Below, one piece after another: positions 51,819-60,224 of a DNA stretch of 64,000 nucleotides. Both the position numbers and the translations under genes were made by a program. Positions within the stretch are counted from its first letter, which is position 1. Every line of letters starts with the position of its first letter. Under the pieces are notes generated by a model that had not been told where the DNA came from, did no database searches, and saw nothing but the letters and a program-made list of their open reading frames with translations. Source of the stretch: Aquibium microcysteis (GTDB lineage Bacteria; Pseudomonadota; Alphaproteobacteria; Rhizobiales; Rhizobiaceae); the NCBI RefSeq assembly GCF_014495845.1, contig NZ_CP061080.1, positions 4,020,001 to 4,084,000 on the forward strand, given 5' to 3'.

Positions 51819-53513
51819 ATGGCGGATTTCGTAGCGGTCCTGAAAAAGACCATCGAAGGCCTCGGCGAGACCACGCCCGACGTGCGCGAGAAGGTTTACC
51901 AGAAGGCGCGCATGACCGTCGGCGCGAAGCTGGCGGCCCTCAACCCGCCGGCGTCGCCGGCGGTCGTGGACCGGCAGCGCAAGGCGCTCGAGGAAGCGAT
52001 CCGAACGGTCGAGGCCGAGTATGCGGCGCTCGAGGCCGAGGACGAGCCGGAACCCGAGGTCGAGGACCCTCTGGACGAACTCGACGCGCTGTTTTCCAGC
52101 CTTTCGAAGCCGCCGGTGAAGGCCGCACCCGCCGCACCGCGCGAAGATCCTGCACCGCGTCCCGTCACGCCCGCGGCGCCGGCTGCCGCGCCCGCGGGCA
52201 AGGTCGCGGCACAGGCCGGGGCGGCGTCGGCCGCGGTGGCCCCTCCGGCGGCAGCCGCCGCGAGGGACGGTTTCAGGCAGGCGCAGCCGCAGCCGGGTCC
52301 GGCTGCGCGCGCTTATGCGGAACCCGAGCCGAGGCCGCGGGACGACGAGGACCTTCCCTTCGATCCGGCGGACGAGGAACCCGCTTTCGGACAGGCCGAC
52401 GCCTACGCCCCTTACGAAGAGGATGCGCCACCGGCTGCCCGGGACGATGATCCGCTGACCGACGACCTGGCCGACGACGACCGTCACTACGGCCAGGCAC
52501 GGGCACCGAACGAGCACTCGCGCGGTCGCTCCGGCCTCGTCAAGATGGCGGCCGGCGCGGCCGCGGCCCTGATCGTTTTCGGCGGGCTCGGCTACGGGCT
52601 GTGGGCCAACCAGGATGCGATCGGATCGCTGTTCGGAGGCGATGACGTGGCGGCGGTGACTCCGGCGCCCCAGCCTGCGGCGACGCCGGCTCCGGCCGAG
52701 CCTGAACCGGCCGAGGAGCAGGAGGAGGAAATCGCTGCCGTGTCCCCCGCGCCACCGGCGACGGACGAAGCCGCGGACGATGCGCCCGCCGACGAGACGA
52801 CGCCGAAGTTCACCCAGCGGCTGACGCCCGACGGCAGCGAGGTCGACGACGGTCCCGCCGGCGGCGTACCGCTGATCGGCGAAGGAACGTCGGTGGCAGC
52901 CGCCACGCAGGCCGCGCCGCCTCCGTCGGCAGCGGCGCCGGCCCCTGACACGGCCGTGCCCGTCGGCCAGCGGGCGATCTTCTACGAGGAGCGGACCAGC
53001 GTCGCACAGGGCTCCGCAGAGCCGGGTGCGACCGTCTGGTCGCTGATCCAGGAATCCCCGGGCAACGACCTGCCGCCGGAGCCTGCGATCCGCGCCGAAG
53101 CCACCGTGCCCGGCCGGGACATCCAGCTGCGCATGACGATCCGCCGCAATGCGGACAAGTCGCTCCCGGCCAGCCACATCGTCGAACTGATCTTCATCAC
53201 GCCCGAAAACTTCGCCGGCGGGGCGATCGACAACGTGCTGCGCATGACGATGAAGGAGACGGAGGAGTCCGCCGGCAGCGCGCTGGCCGGAATGACGGCG
53301 AAGATCGCCGATGGTTTCTTCCTGCTCGCTCTCAACGACGAGAAGCAGGCGCGTGACGCCAACAACGCGCTGCTGCGCCGCCAGAACTGGATCGACGTCC
53401 CGATCGTCTACAAGTCGGGCCGTCGTGCCCTCATGACCATGGAAAAGGGAATACCGGGCGAACAGGTGTTCGAGCAGGCGCTGCGCGCGTGGCAGGACGC
53501 CGACAGCGGCTGA
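51819..53513 (+). CDS. Large Ala/Pro/acidic single-pass membrane protein of unknown function
   Basis: A 564-residue protein with an N-terminal alpha-helical segment (residues 1-75, MADFVAVLKKTIEGLGETTP), a long acidic Pro/Ala-rich linker to about 230, one membrane helix (KMAAGAAAALIVFGGLGYGL), another Pro/Ala linker, and a folded C-terminal domain (about 390-560) containing ERTSVAQGSAEPGATVWSLI and HIVELIFITPENFAGGAIDN. The layout suggests a cytoplasmic N-terminus and periplasmic C-terminus. I recall it as a conserved hypothetical downstream of purA in Hyphomicrobiales, and do not know its role. A longer frame on the opposite strand is a GC-bias artefact. Confidence 0.8.
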   Translation: MADFVAVLKKTIEGLGETTPDVREKVYQKARMTVGAKLAALNPPASPAVVDRQRKALEEAIRTVEAEYAALEAEDEPEPEVEDPLDELDALFSSLSKPPVKAAPAAPREDPAPRPVTPAAPAAAPAGKVAAQAGAASAAVAPPAAAAARDGFRQAQPQPGPAARAYAEPEPRPRDDEDLPFDPADEEPAFGQADAYAPYEEDAPPAARDDDPLTDDLADDDRHYGQARAPNEHSRGRSGLVKMAAGAAAALIVFGGLGYGLWANQDAIGSLFGGDDVAAVTPAPQPAATPAPAEPEPAEEQEEEIAAVSPAPPATDEAADDAPADETTPKFTQRLTPDGSEVDDGPAGGVPLIGEGTSVAAATQAAPPPSAAAPAPDTAVPVGQRAIFYEERTSVAQGSAEPGATVWSLIQESPGNDLPPEPAIRAEATVPGRDIQLRMTIRRNADKSLPASHIVELIFITPENFAGGAIDNVLRMTMKETEESAGSALAGMTAKIADGFFLLALNDEKQARDANNALLRRQNWIDVPIVYKSGRRALMTMEKGIPGEQVFEQALRAWQDADSG

Positions 53514-53554
53514 ACGGCTGGTAACGGCTCCCGGCGTCCGCAGCCGGCGGGGCG

Positions 53555-54328
53555 TCAGGCCGCCAGGCGGACCGGGCTCGGCACCGGCAGGCTCATGAAG
53601 CCGGGCCGGGCGATGACGTAGCCCTGCAGGTGTTCGATGCCGAGGTCGCACAGCGCGGCATGCTCGCCCGCCGTCTCGATCCCCTCCGCCACGAGCGTGA
53701 TGCCGAGATCCTTCGCCATCACCACGATCCCGCGCACGATGGCGCGCCGCGCGCGATCCGCATCGATGTTGCGAATGAGGTCCATGTCCAGCTTGACGAT
53801 GTCGGTCTGGAAATTCGCGAGCAGGCCGAGACCGGCGTAGCCGGCGCCGAAATCGTCGATCGCCGTGAGGAACCCGTAGGACTGATAGGCCCGCACGATA
53901 TCCTTCACGTGGCCGGTGTCGCGGATCATCTCGTTCTCGGTGAATTCGAAGATGATGCTGGACAGCGGAAAACCGGTCTCCCGGGCCGTATCGAGCGTCA
54001 GCCGGATGCAGGCTTCGGCCTTGTAGACGGCGTTCGGCATGAAGTTGATCGACAGCCGGGCGCCGAGGTCTGCGAGCCCGAGCGAAGCCGCACTGCTGAT
54101 CGCGGTTCGGCGGCAGGCCTGATCGAAGGCGTAGCGGTTCGCGTCGTTGACCTGTGCCAGCACGGCTCCGGCGCCCTGCCCCTGCTCGCCGCGCACGAGC
54201 GCTTCATAGGCGAAGATGCTGCCGTCGGTCGCCCGCACGATCGGCTGGAACGCCATGGCGATCCCGAAGGGGAGGCTCTCGCCATTGCGGCAGCCTTCGC
54301 AGCGGCCGATTCGTTCCTGCTTCGTCAC
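53555..54328 (-). CDS. Stand-alone EAL-domain protein (putative c-di-GMP phosphodiesterase)
   Basis: A 257-residue protein consisting mostly of an EAL domain, which hydrolyses cyclic-di-GMP. Visible are EALVRGEQG (EAL motif, residues about 42-50), the metal ligands NFMPNAVY, EFTENEMI, DDFGAGYAGL (second DD), KLDMDLI and catalytic EGIET, so it appears catalytically competent. An N-terminal CEGC (about residues 10-13) may form a small metal or redox site. I start at a GTG at 54328 with AGGAG upstream; an ATG at 54400 gives an atypical basic leader. Nothing nearby is linked to motility or biofilm. Confidence 0.9.
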   Translation of the reverse strand: MTKQERIGRCEGCRNGESLPFGIAMAFQPIVRATDGSIFAYEALVRGEQGQGAGAVLAQVNDANRYAFDQACRRTAISSAASLGLADLGARLSINFMPNAVYKAEACIRLTLDTARETGFPLSSIIFEFTENEMIRDTGHVKDIVRAYQSYGFLTAIDDFGAGYAGLGLLANFQTDIVKLDMDLIRNIDADRARRAIVRGIVVMAKDLGITLVAEGIETAGEHAALCDLGIEHLQGYVIARPGFMSLPVPSPVRLAA

Positions 54329-54406
54329 CGGTAAGCTCCTGTCGGGACCGCACGCCACGGTCCCTCGCCTCACTGAAGTCGAGCTTTGGGTCGGAGGCAT
54401 GAATAT

Positions 54407-54487
54407 TCAGTTGACGATCGCGATGCCGCTGGCCAATCGCGCGCCGATCCAGAAAAGGACCGAGAAACGGCTAAACCAGTCAGCCAT
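54407..54487 (-). CDS. Possible 26-residue hydrophobic peptide
   Basis: A minus-strand ATG frame encodes a 26-residue peptide that starts MADWFSRFSVLF and ends GIAIVN, mostly hydrophobic. There is no convincing ribosome-binding site. It lies after the rpoH terminator and 79 bases before the EAL start. It could be a small membrane peptide, a leader, or chance. Confidence 0.22.
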   Translation of the reverse strand: MADWFSRFSVLFWIGARLASGIAIVN

Positions 54488-54620
54488 CCAACGTCAGCAA
54501 CAAAGCATCAAAAGATAAGAGACGAAGACGGGGAGACCCTGGAATGTCACCGGCTGCCCGACGGCTCCGTGCCAAACCTTCGGGCTCACGGACTCTCCTT
54601 TACGTAAGGGACTCACCCGC

Positions 54621-54653
54621 ACAAAAGAAAAAGCCGCCCCGTGACGGGGCGGC
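54621..54653 (-). terminator. Rho-independent terminator of rpoH
   Basis: A 9-bp stem GCCGCCCCG/CGGGGCGGC (54633-54641 with 54645-54653) with a 3-base loop, followed on the minus strand by TTTTTCTTTTG. It lies 54 bases after the rpoH stop. Confidence 0.95.
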
Positions 54654-54706
54654 TCGCGCATGCGGCTGAGAGACCGGATGGCCGGGTGCGATGGATCGTC
54701 GACCGG

Positions 54707-55618
54707 TCACGCGTCCGCGCCGGCCTCGATCGTGCGCAGGGCCTGCGCCTGGCGGCGCGCGGCCGCCTTGACCGCTTCCTGGACCTTCTCGAAGGCCCGG
54801 ACCTCGATCTGGCGCACGCGCTCGCGGCTGATGTCGAACTCGGACGAGAGCTCCTCCAGCGTCAGCGGGTCTTCGGACAGCCGCCGCGCCTCGAAGATAC
54901 GCCTCTCGCGTTCGTTGAGCACGTCGAGCGCTCCCGACAGCATGCCGCGCCGGTTTTCCAGCTCGTCCTGCTCGACCAGCATTTCTTCCTGCGACTGGCT
55001 GTCGTCGACGAGCCAGTCCTGCCACTCGCCGGACTCGCCTTCGGTGGCGCGGATGGGCGCGTTCAGCGACGCGTCGCCGGAAAGGCGGCGGTTCATCGAC
55101 ACCACCTCTTCCTCCGACACGTTGAGCCGCGTCGCGATCTCGGTGATCTGCTCGGGCTTGAGGTCGCCCTCTTCCAGCGCCTGGATCTTGCCCTTCACCT
55201 TGCGCAGGTTGAAGAACAGGCGCTTCTGGTTGGCCGTGGTGCCCATCTTCACCAGGCTCCACGACCGCAGGATATATTCCTGGATCGAAGCCTTGATCCA
55301 CCACATCGCGTAGGTGGCGAGACGGAAGCCTCTGTCGGGCTCGAACTTCTTGACGGCCTGCATCAGGCCGACATTGCCTTCCGAGACCACCTCGCCGATC
55401 GGCAGGCCATAGCCGCGATAGCCCATCGCGATCTTGGCGACGAGGCGGAGATGGCTGGTGACCAGCTTGTGAGCAGCGGCGGTGTCGCCGTGCTCGTTGA
55501 ACCGCTTGGCGAGCATGTACTCTTCCTGCGGCTGGAGCATCGGAAAGCGGCGGATTTCTTCGAGATAGCGGGCGAGGCCGCCTTCTCCGGAAACGATGCT
55601 GGGCAATGACTGGGCCAT
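54707..55618 (-). CDS. rpoH: RNA polymerase sigma factor RpoH (sigma-32)
   Basis: A 303-residue heat-shock sigma factor. It contains region 2 (HLRLVAKIAMGYRGYGLPIG and NVGLMQAVKKFEP), the RpoH box segment QKRLFFNLRKVK specific to this class, and a C-terminal region 4 helix-turn-helix (ERERRIFEARRLSEDPLTLE, then DISRERVRQIEVRAFEKVQ). It starts MAQSLPSIVSGEGGLARYL with GGGCGCTTC upstream; earlier in-frame starts give no conserved residues. It is monocistronic with its own terminator; the 192-base spacer to rluD holds its promoter. Confidence 0.97.
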   Translation of the reverse strand: MAQSLPSIVSGEGGLARYLEEIRRFPMLQPQEEYMLAKRFNEHGDTAAAHKLVTSHLRLVAKIAMGYRGYGLPIGEVVSEGNVGLMQAVKKFEPDRGFRLATYAMWWIKASIQEYILRSWSLVKMGTTANQKRLFFNLRKVKGKIQALEEGDLKPEQITEIATRLNVSEEEVVSMNRRLSGDASLNAPIRATEGESGEWQDWLVDDSQSQEEMLVEQDELENRRGMLSGALDVLNERERRIFEARRLSEDPLTLEELSSEFDISRERVRQIEVRAFEKVQEAVKAAARRQAQALRTIEAGADA

Positions 55619-55810
55619 GAAGCGCCCTCCCTCTTTTCGTGTTCGACCCCCGGAAACCGGCAGGCCAGCGGACGCGGCCGTGCTCACGACGCACCACGAC
55701 CTGCGCGAGATATAGGAACGAATTCTGGCGATTTCACGGTGAATGTCGGGCTGACACGCTGCGTCACCCGGACGTGAACGATCCGCTCGCCTTGCGGTAT
55801 CGGCCGGTCG

Positions 55811-56833
55811 TCAGATCCGGCTCTTGCCAGACAAACCCTCGAACCCGGCGACGAGTTCCGCCATATCCGGCGGCAAGGGGGTCACGAACGTCATCTCCTC
55901 CCCGGTCGCGGGATGCCGGAACGCCAGGAGCCGCGCATGCAGGGCTTGCCGGGGGAAGTCGCGCGCGAGGCTCTTCACCGGGTCAGGCAGACGGTTCGCC
56001 TTGGTGCGGAAGGCGGCCCCGTATTCCGGATCGCCGATGACCGGGTGGCCGATATGGGCCATGTGCACCCGGATCTGGTGCGTTCGGCCCGTCTCCAGCC
56101 GGCACTCGACGAGCGCGGCGACCTCTTCCCTGCCTTGCAGCGCGTAGCGGCTTTCCACGGAAAAATGCGTCACGGCATGCCGGGCGTCGTCGCGATCCTC
56201 GCTGACCACCGCGCGCTTGGTGCGATCCCGGCCGGACCGGCCCAGCGCCGCATCGATCGTTCCGGCGCTGCGCGGCGGCACGCCCCAGACCAGCGCGGCA
56301 TAGGCGCGCTCGAGATCGCCGCTGCGACCGTGATCGGCGAAGGCGTCCGACAACGCCCGGTGCGCCGCATCGGTCTTGGCCGCCACCATCACGCCGCTGG
56401 TGTCCTTGTCGAGCCGGTGCACGATGCCCGGCCTGCGCACGCCGCCGATGCCAGAGAGCGACGCACCGCAATGATGGATCAGCGCATTGACCAGCGTCCC
56501 CGTCCAGTTGCCGGAGCCGGGATGGACGACCAGCCCCGCCGGCTTGTCGATGACGATCAGGTGCTCGTCCTCGAACAGCACGGTCAGCGGGATGTCCTCG
56601 CCCTCGGGCTCGGCGGGTTCGGGCTCGGGGACCGCCAGAACCACCCGGTCGCCGCCCGCGATCTTGCGCTTCGGCTCCGTGACGGCGACGCCGCCGATGC
56701 GCACGGCCCCCTCGCGGATCAGTACCTGGACGCGACTGCGCGAATAGTCGCCGCCGAGTCTGGCCGTAAGCCACTGGTCGAGCCGCTCGCCCGCGGCAGC
56801 GGAATCGGCAACGAAGGCGCTTTCGCCTTCCAA
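55811..56833 (-). CDS. rluD: RluA-family pseudouridine synthase (RluD-like)
   Basis: A 340-residue enzyme converting specific uridines in rRNA to pseudouridine. An N-terminal S4 RNA-binding domain (residues 15-75, GERLDQWLTARLGG) precedes the catalytic core with HRLDKDTSGVMV (catalytic Asp near residue 149) and LETGRTHQIRVHMAHIGHP. The fused S4 domain and length fit RluD, which modifies 23S rRNA helix 69. It is 192 bases upstream of rpoH on the same strand and divergent from the DUF6476 gene by 55 bases. Confidence 0.92.
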   Translation of the reverse strand: MEGESAFVADSAAAGERLDQWLTARLGGDYSRSRVQVLIREGAVRIGGVAVTEPKRKIAGGDRVVLAVPEPEPAEPEGEDIPLTVLFEDEHLIVIDKPAGLVVHPGSGNWTGTLVNALIHHCGASLSGIGGVRRPGIVHRLDKDTSGVMVAAKTDAAHRALSDAFADHGRSGDLERAYAALVWGVPPRSAGTIDAALGRSGRDRTKRAVVSEDRDDARHAVTHFSVESRYALQGREEVAALVECRLETGRTHQIRVHMAHIGHPVIGDPEYGAAFRTKANRLPDPVKSLARDFPRQALHARLLAFRHPATGEEMTFVTPLPPDMAELVAGFEGLSGKSRI

Positions 56834-56888
56834 ATCGGGTTCGGCTTCGATATCAGGGGCGCGCGACAGGGACCTGGCTCCGGAAAAA

Positions 56889-57281
56889 ATGCAGAAACCG
56901 ACCTTCGATCACGAACTCGACGAACAGCCGCTCGATCCGGCTGCTGAGCGGGTCCGGCGCAAGCTCATGCGCTTCGTCGTCATCAACATCGGTATCCTGC
57001 TGACCGCCGTTATGGCCGTGCTCGTCGCCGTTGTCTACAAGTCCGGCGTCGTCTCGTCGCCCAGCGAGCGCGCAGCGACCAATGCCGCGGTTCCCTCCTC
57101 CGCCGACGTGCCCTTCGTGGAAGGCGTCATCGCCCTGCCCGCCGGGGCGCGCGTCGTTTCGCACGCACTTTCCGGCGACCGGCTGACGCTCCATGCGCAA
57201 CTGCCGGGCGGCACCACCGCGATCTACCACTACGATCTCGCGGAGCGCCGCATGCTCGGACGCTACGTGATCGCCGAGTGA
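56889..57281 (+). CDS. DUF6476 single-pass membrane protein
   Basis: A 130-residue protein with one membrane helix (VVINIGILLTAVMAVLVAVV, about residues 30-49) and a small C-terminal domain ending GTTAIYHYDLAERRMLGRYV, matching the alphaproteobacterial DUF6476 family of unknown function. It overlaps the next gene in a GTGA arrangement. Confidence 0.85.
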   Translation: MQKPTFDHELDEQPLDPAAERVRRKLMRFVVINIGILLTAVMAVLVAVVYKSGVVSSPSERAATNAAVPSSADVPFVEGVIALPAGARVVSHALSGDRLTLHAQLPGGTTAIYHYDLAERRMLGRYVIAE

Positions 57282-57685
57282 CCGCCCGCCCGCCGCGCCG
57301 CATCGCCACCGTGGCGGTGCTCGTCGCCGACTACGGCACGGCCATCCGCTGGTATCGCGACTGCCTGCGCCTCGATCTGCTGGAGGACGTCCCGCTCGGC
57401 GGCGGCAAGCGCTGGGTGGTCATGGGGACGCCCGATGGCGGTGCCCGCATCCTGCTGGCGAAGGCAGAGGGTCCAGCCCAACTGGCCCGTATCGGCGACC
57501 AGACCGGCGGCCGCGTCTTCCTCTTTCTCGAGACCGACGATTTCGACCGCGACCACGCCGCGATGCGGGCCGCAGGCGTGGCCTTCCTGGAGGAGCCGCG
57601 GCGCGAGGCCTATGGGACGGTCGCCGTCTTCGAGGATCTCTGCGGCAACCGCTGGGACCTGATCGAGCCGCGCAGCTCCTTCTGA
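57278..57685 (+). CDS. VOC-superfamily (glyoxalase-like) protein
   Basis: A 135-residue vicinal-oxygen-chelate fold protein, from the GTG at 57278 that overlaps the previous stop (GTGA). It contains IATVAVLVADYGTAIRWYRD near the N-terminus, the metal-binding type VFLFLETDDFDRDHA strand and the C-terminal AVFEDLCGNRWDLIEP. Members include glyoxalases, dioxygenases and antibiotic-resistance proteins; the substrate is unknown. The 78 bases to yebC probably hold the promoter of that gene. Confidence 0.88.
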   Translation: MTARPPRRIATVAVLVADYGTAIRWYRDCLRLDLLEDVPLGGGKRWVVMGTPDGGARILLAKAEGPAQLARIGDQTGGRVFLFLETDDFDRDHAAMRAAGVAFLEEPRREAYGTVAVFEDLCGNRWDLIEPRSSF

Positions 57686-57763
57686 AGCCTGTTCTTCTGG
57701 ACCTTCGCCTGCAAACTAACTATAAGCCCGCGAAATCCTGAAGAGACCGACGACAGGGGTGCC

Positions 57764-58513
57764 ATGGCTGGCCATTCACAGTTCAAGAACATCATGCATC
57801 GCAAGGGGCGTCAGGACGCCGTGCGCTCCAAGATGTTTTCCAAGCTCGCGCGCGAGATCACCGTCGCCGCCAAGATGGGAATACCCGATGCCGACATGAA
57901 CCCGCGCCTGCGCCTCGCCATCCAGGCGGCCAAGGCGCAGTCCATGCCGAAGGACAACATCCAGCGCGCCATCAACAAGGCCGCCGGCAACGACACCGAG
58001 AACTACGAGGAAGTCCGCTACGAGGGCTATGGGCCGGGCGGCGTCGCCGTCATCGTCGAGGCGCTGACCGACAACCGCAACCGCTCCGCCTCCAACGTGC
58101 GCGCCGCCTTCACCAAGGCCGGCGGCGCGCTCGGCGAAACCGGATCGGTCTCCTTCATGTGGGACAGGACGGGCGAGATCACCTACCCCGCCTCGGCCGG
58201 CGATGCCGACAAGGTCATGGAGGCCGCCATCGAGGCCGGCGCCGAGGACGTTCAGTCCGACGAGGAAGGTCACACCATCTACTGCGCCTTCTCCGACATC
58301 GGCGAGGTGTCGAAGGCGCTGGAGGCCGCGCTCGGCGAGGCCGAGACGGTCAAGACCATCTGGAAGCCGCAGAACACCATCCCGGTCGACGAGGAACGGG
58401 CCCAGTCGCTGATGAAGCTGATCGCCGTGCTCGAGGACGACGACGACGTGCAGAACGTCTACGCCAACTTCGAGGTCGACGAGGAGACCATGGCGAAGCT
58501 CTCCGCCGCCTGA
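57764..58513 (+). CDS. yebC: YebC/PmpR-family transcriptional regulator
   Basis: A 249-residue protein of the YebC/PmpR family (TACO1 homologue), a DNA- or RNA-associated factor reported to regulate transcription and translation of specific peptides. It begins [20 protein letters not shown] and has the conserved three-domain layout with [19 protein letters not shown] and [16 protein letters not shown]. In many bacteria it neighbours ruvC-ruvA-ruvB; those genes are not in the next 5 kb here. Confidence 0.95.
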   Translation: MAGHSQFKNIMHRKGRQDAVRSKMFSKLAREITVAAKMGIPDADMNPRLRLAIQAAKAQSMPKDNIQRAINKAAGNDTENYEEVRYEGYGPGGVAVIVEALTDNRNRSASNVRAAFTKAGGALGETGSVSFMWDRTGEITYPASAGDADKVMEAAIEAGAEDVQSDEEGHTIYCAFSDIGEVSKALEAALGEAETVKTIWKPQNTIPVDEERAQSLMKLIAVLEDDDDVQNVYANFEVDEETMAKLSAA

Positions 58514-58583
58514 TCCGTCACATCTTTCAGTTGAATTCCAGCGCGGCTTGAGCCAATCCTTCCGCACGCAAGGGGATGGATCG

Positions 58584-59387
58584 ATGAGTGACGGCGCGAG
58601 CACCGACGCAGAGCGGCGACCCTGCTACTGGCGTCGCGCCGGTTTCTGGCGGCGCGCCGCGGCATGGCTGGTCGATTGTTCGGTGGTCCTCATCCCTCTT
58701 CAGATCGTAATCGTCGTGTTGTTTGCCTGGACGAACGGGAGGATCCAGGGAAGCTTCGGCTTCGTGCTCAGGACCTGCACCCCTCTGGCCGCGCTTCCCC
58801 CGGGGCTGCAAACGAAGATTCCCGATCCGACCAGCTTCGTCGATTGCCGCTCGTCGCTCCTGGGGGCGGGAACGTCGCGCTACCTGATCGTCTCCAGATC
58901 CGAAACGCAGGGCGCCACGACGACCGGTGTTTTCGAGACGTTCTGGCTCGACCCCAGCGGGCAACTCGCCCAGTTGCCGGTCTATAACGCGTCCTGGATC
59001 GCAGTCCTTGTCCTGCTCGTCTATGTCGTCGGGATGGAGGGCCTGCGGGGCCAGACGCTCGGCAAGCGGCTCCTCGGAATCCGGACGGTCGCCCTCTCCG
59101 GGGGCCGCACGATCGGAACAGGCATCTATCGCGCCCTTGCGCGACGGCTGGCCATGATGCTCTTCGTCCTCGCGGCCCTGCCCTCCTGGGCTATGGCCGC
59201 ATGGATCGGCGACGATACGGCAGCGGCGTCCCGGCTGGTGGTCGACCCGACCTACTGGGCGGCGAGCATAGCCGGCACCGCCCTAAGCGTCGCCTGGTTC
59301 GTCTGGATCGCCGTGTCGATGATGCGCAAGCGCGACCCGATCTACGACCGGATCGCCGGCACGGCCGTGCTTCACGCATCGCCATGA
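58584..59387 (+). CDS. RDD-family membrane protein
   Basis: A 267-residue protein with four predicted membrane segments and an RDD-domain core: RRAGFWRRAAAWLVDCSVVL near the N-terminus (arginine and two aspartate-type positions), LRGQTLGKRLLGIRTVALSG, and MMRKRDPIYDRIAGTAVLH at the end. RDD proteins are often linked to envelope stress or transport; the role is unclear. The ATG follows AAGGGGATGG. It overlaps the next gene by ATGA. Confidence 0.88.
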   Translation: MSDGASTDAERRPCYWRRAGFWRRAAAWLVDCSVVLIPLQIVIVVLFAWTNGRIQGSFGFVLRTCTPLAALPPGLQTKIPDPTSFVDCRSSLLGAGTSRYLIVSRSETQGATTTGVFETFWLDPSGQLAQLPVYNASWIAVLVLLVYVVGMEGLRGQTLGKRLLGIRTVALSGGRTIGTGIYRALARRLAMMLFVLAALPSWAMAAWIGDDTAAASRLVVDPTYWAASIAGTALSVAWFVWIAVSMMRKRDPIYDRIAGTAVLHASP

Positions 59388-59668
59388 AGCCCGTCATCCG
59401 CATCACCTACTGCACCCAGTGCCAGTGGCTCCTGCGCGCCGCCTGGATGGCGCAGGAGCTTCTGTCGACCTTCGGCGCCGACCTCGGCGAGGTGGCGCTG
59501 GTGCCGGGCACGGGCGGCGTCTTCGAGATCACCTGCGACGGCGTCACGATCTGGGAACGCAAGCGCGACGGCGGTTTTCCGGAGGCGAAGGTGCTGAAGC
59601 AGAAGGTCCGCGACGTGGTCTGGCCGGAGCGCGGGCTCGGGCATTCGGACCGGCCGAGCGCCGGGTAG
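59384..59668 (+). CDS. SelT/SelW/SelH-family (Rdx) thioredoxin-like protein
   Basis: A 94-residue protein with the CxxC redox motif at TYCTQCQW (residues 9-16), followed by the family GADLGEVALVPGTGGVFEI and AKVLKQKVRDVV blocks. In selenoprotein-bearing organisms the second cysteine may be selenocysteine; here both are Cys. The physiological substrate is unknown. It overlaps the RDD stop by ATGA and its own stop precedes the rpmE terminator. Confidence 0.9.
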   Translation: MKPVIRITYCTQCQWLLRAAWMAQELLSTFGADLGEVALVPGTGGVFEITCDGVTIWERKRDGGFPEAKVLKQKVRDVVWPERGLGHSDRPSAG

Positions 59669-59753
59669 CCCGGGCCTGCGGCAGAGCCTTCGCCGTTTGC
59701 CGCAGCGCTGCCGGGCGAGTGTGGGATAACCCTCGAAGAAGCTGCCGCGGGCA

Positions 59754-59779
59754 TCAAAAAACCCCGCCGAAGCGGGGTT
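59754..59779 (-). terminator. Rho-independent terminator of rpmE
   Basis: An 8-bp stem AACCCCGC/GCGGGGTT (59760-59767 with 59772-59779) with a CGAA loop, followed on the minus strand by TTTTTTGATG. It begins 27 bases after the rpmE stop. Confidence 0.92.
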
Positions 59780-59805
59780 CCTGGAAGGCGAAGTCCGTCT
59801 GCGGC

Positions 59806-60027
59806 TCAGAGGCCGAGACCGGCGAACTTGCTCTTGAACTTGGTCAGGCGGCCGCCGCGGTCGAGCAGCGTCTGCTGGCCGCCGGTCCAGGCCGGGTGCG
59901 TGGACGGATCGATGTCGAGGTTCATCGTGTCGCCTTCCTTGCCCCAGGTCGACTTCGTGAAATACTCGGTGCCGTTGGTCATCACCACCTTGATGGTGTG
60001 GTAGTCGGGGTGGATGTTCTCTTTCAT
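59806..60027 (-). CDS. rpmE: 50S ribosomal protein L31
   Basis: A 73-residue large-subunit ribosomal protein. [39 protein letters not shown] and [13 protein letters not shown] are typical of alphaproteobacterial L31. The zinc-binding cysteines of the C+ form are absent, so this is the C- (zinc-independent) type. It is monocistronic, divergent from the ABC exporter, with an intrinsic terminator. Confidence 0.96.
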   Translation of the reverse strand: MKENIHPDYHTIKVVMTNGTEYFTKSTWGKEGDTMNLDIDPSTHPAWTGGQQTLLDRGGRLTKFKSKFAGLGL

Positions 60028-60224
60028 CGCTTTCGTCCTGATCCCTGGGGCATCCGCGCGGCCGGCGCGCCTGCGGCAATCTTGCCCGTGTTAAATGGTT
60101 GAAGCCGCGGCCAGCGGGGGCTACGGCTTCAAAAAACGTCGGCGAGCCTATACATCAGCCGAAACGGAAGCACAAGGCCGGCCTGCGCAAGCCCGCAGCC
60201 GGCGGGACAGGAAGCGAGGACGGC

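Larger units (their letters stand above)
54329..54706. other. Spacer between the EAL gene and rpoH
   Basis: This 378-base stretch carries the rpoH terminator (54621-54653) and a possible 26-residue open frame on the minus strand (54407-54487), listed separately. No other gene was supported. The EAL gene presumably has its own promoter here. Confidence 0.5.

Noticed and set aside
51774..53651. 625-codon frame opposite the membrane protein downstream of purA
   Set aside because: Longer than the plus-strand gene but Arg/Gly-rich and without domains. The plus-strand frame has a membrane helix, structured ends and sits in the purA unit.
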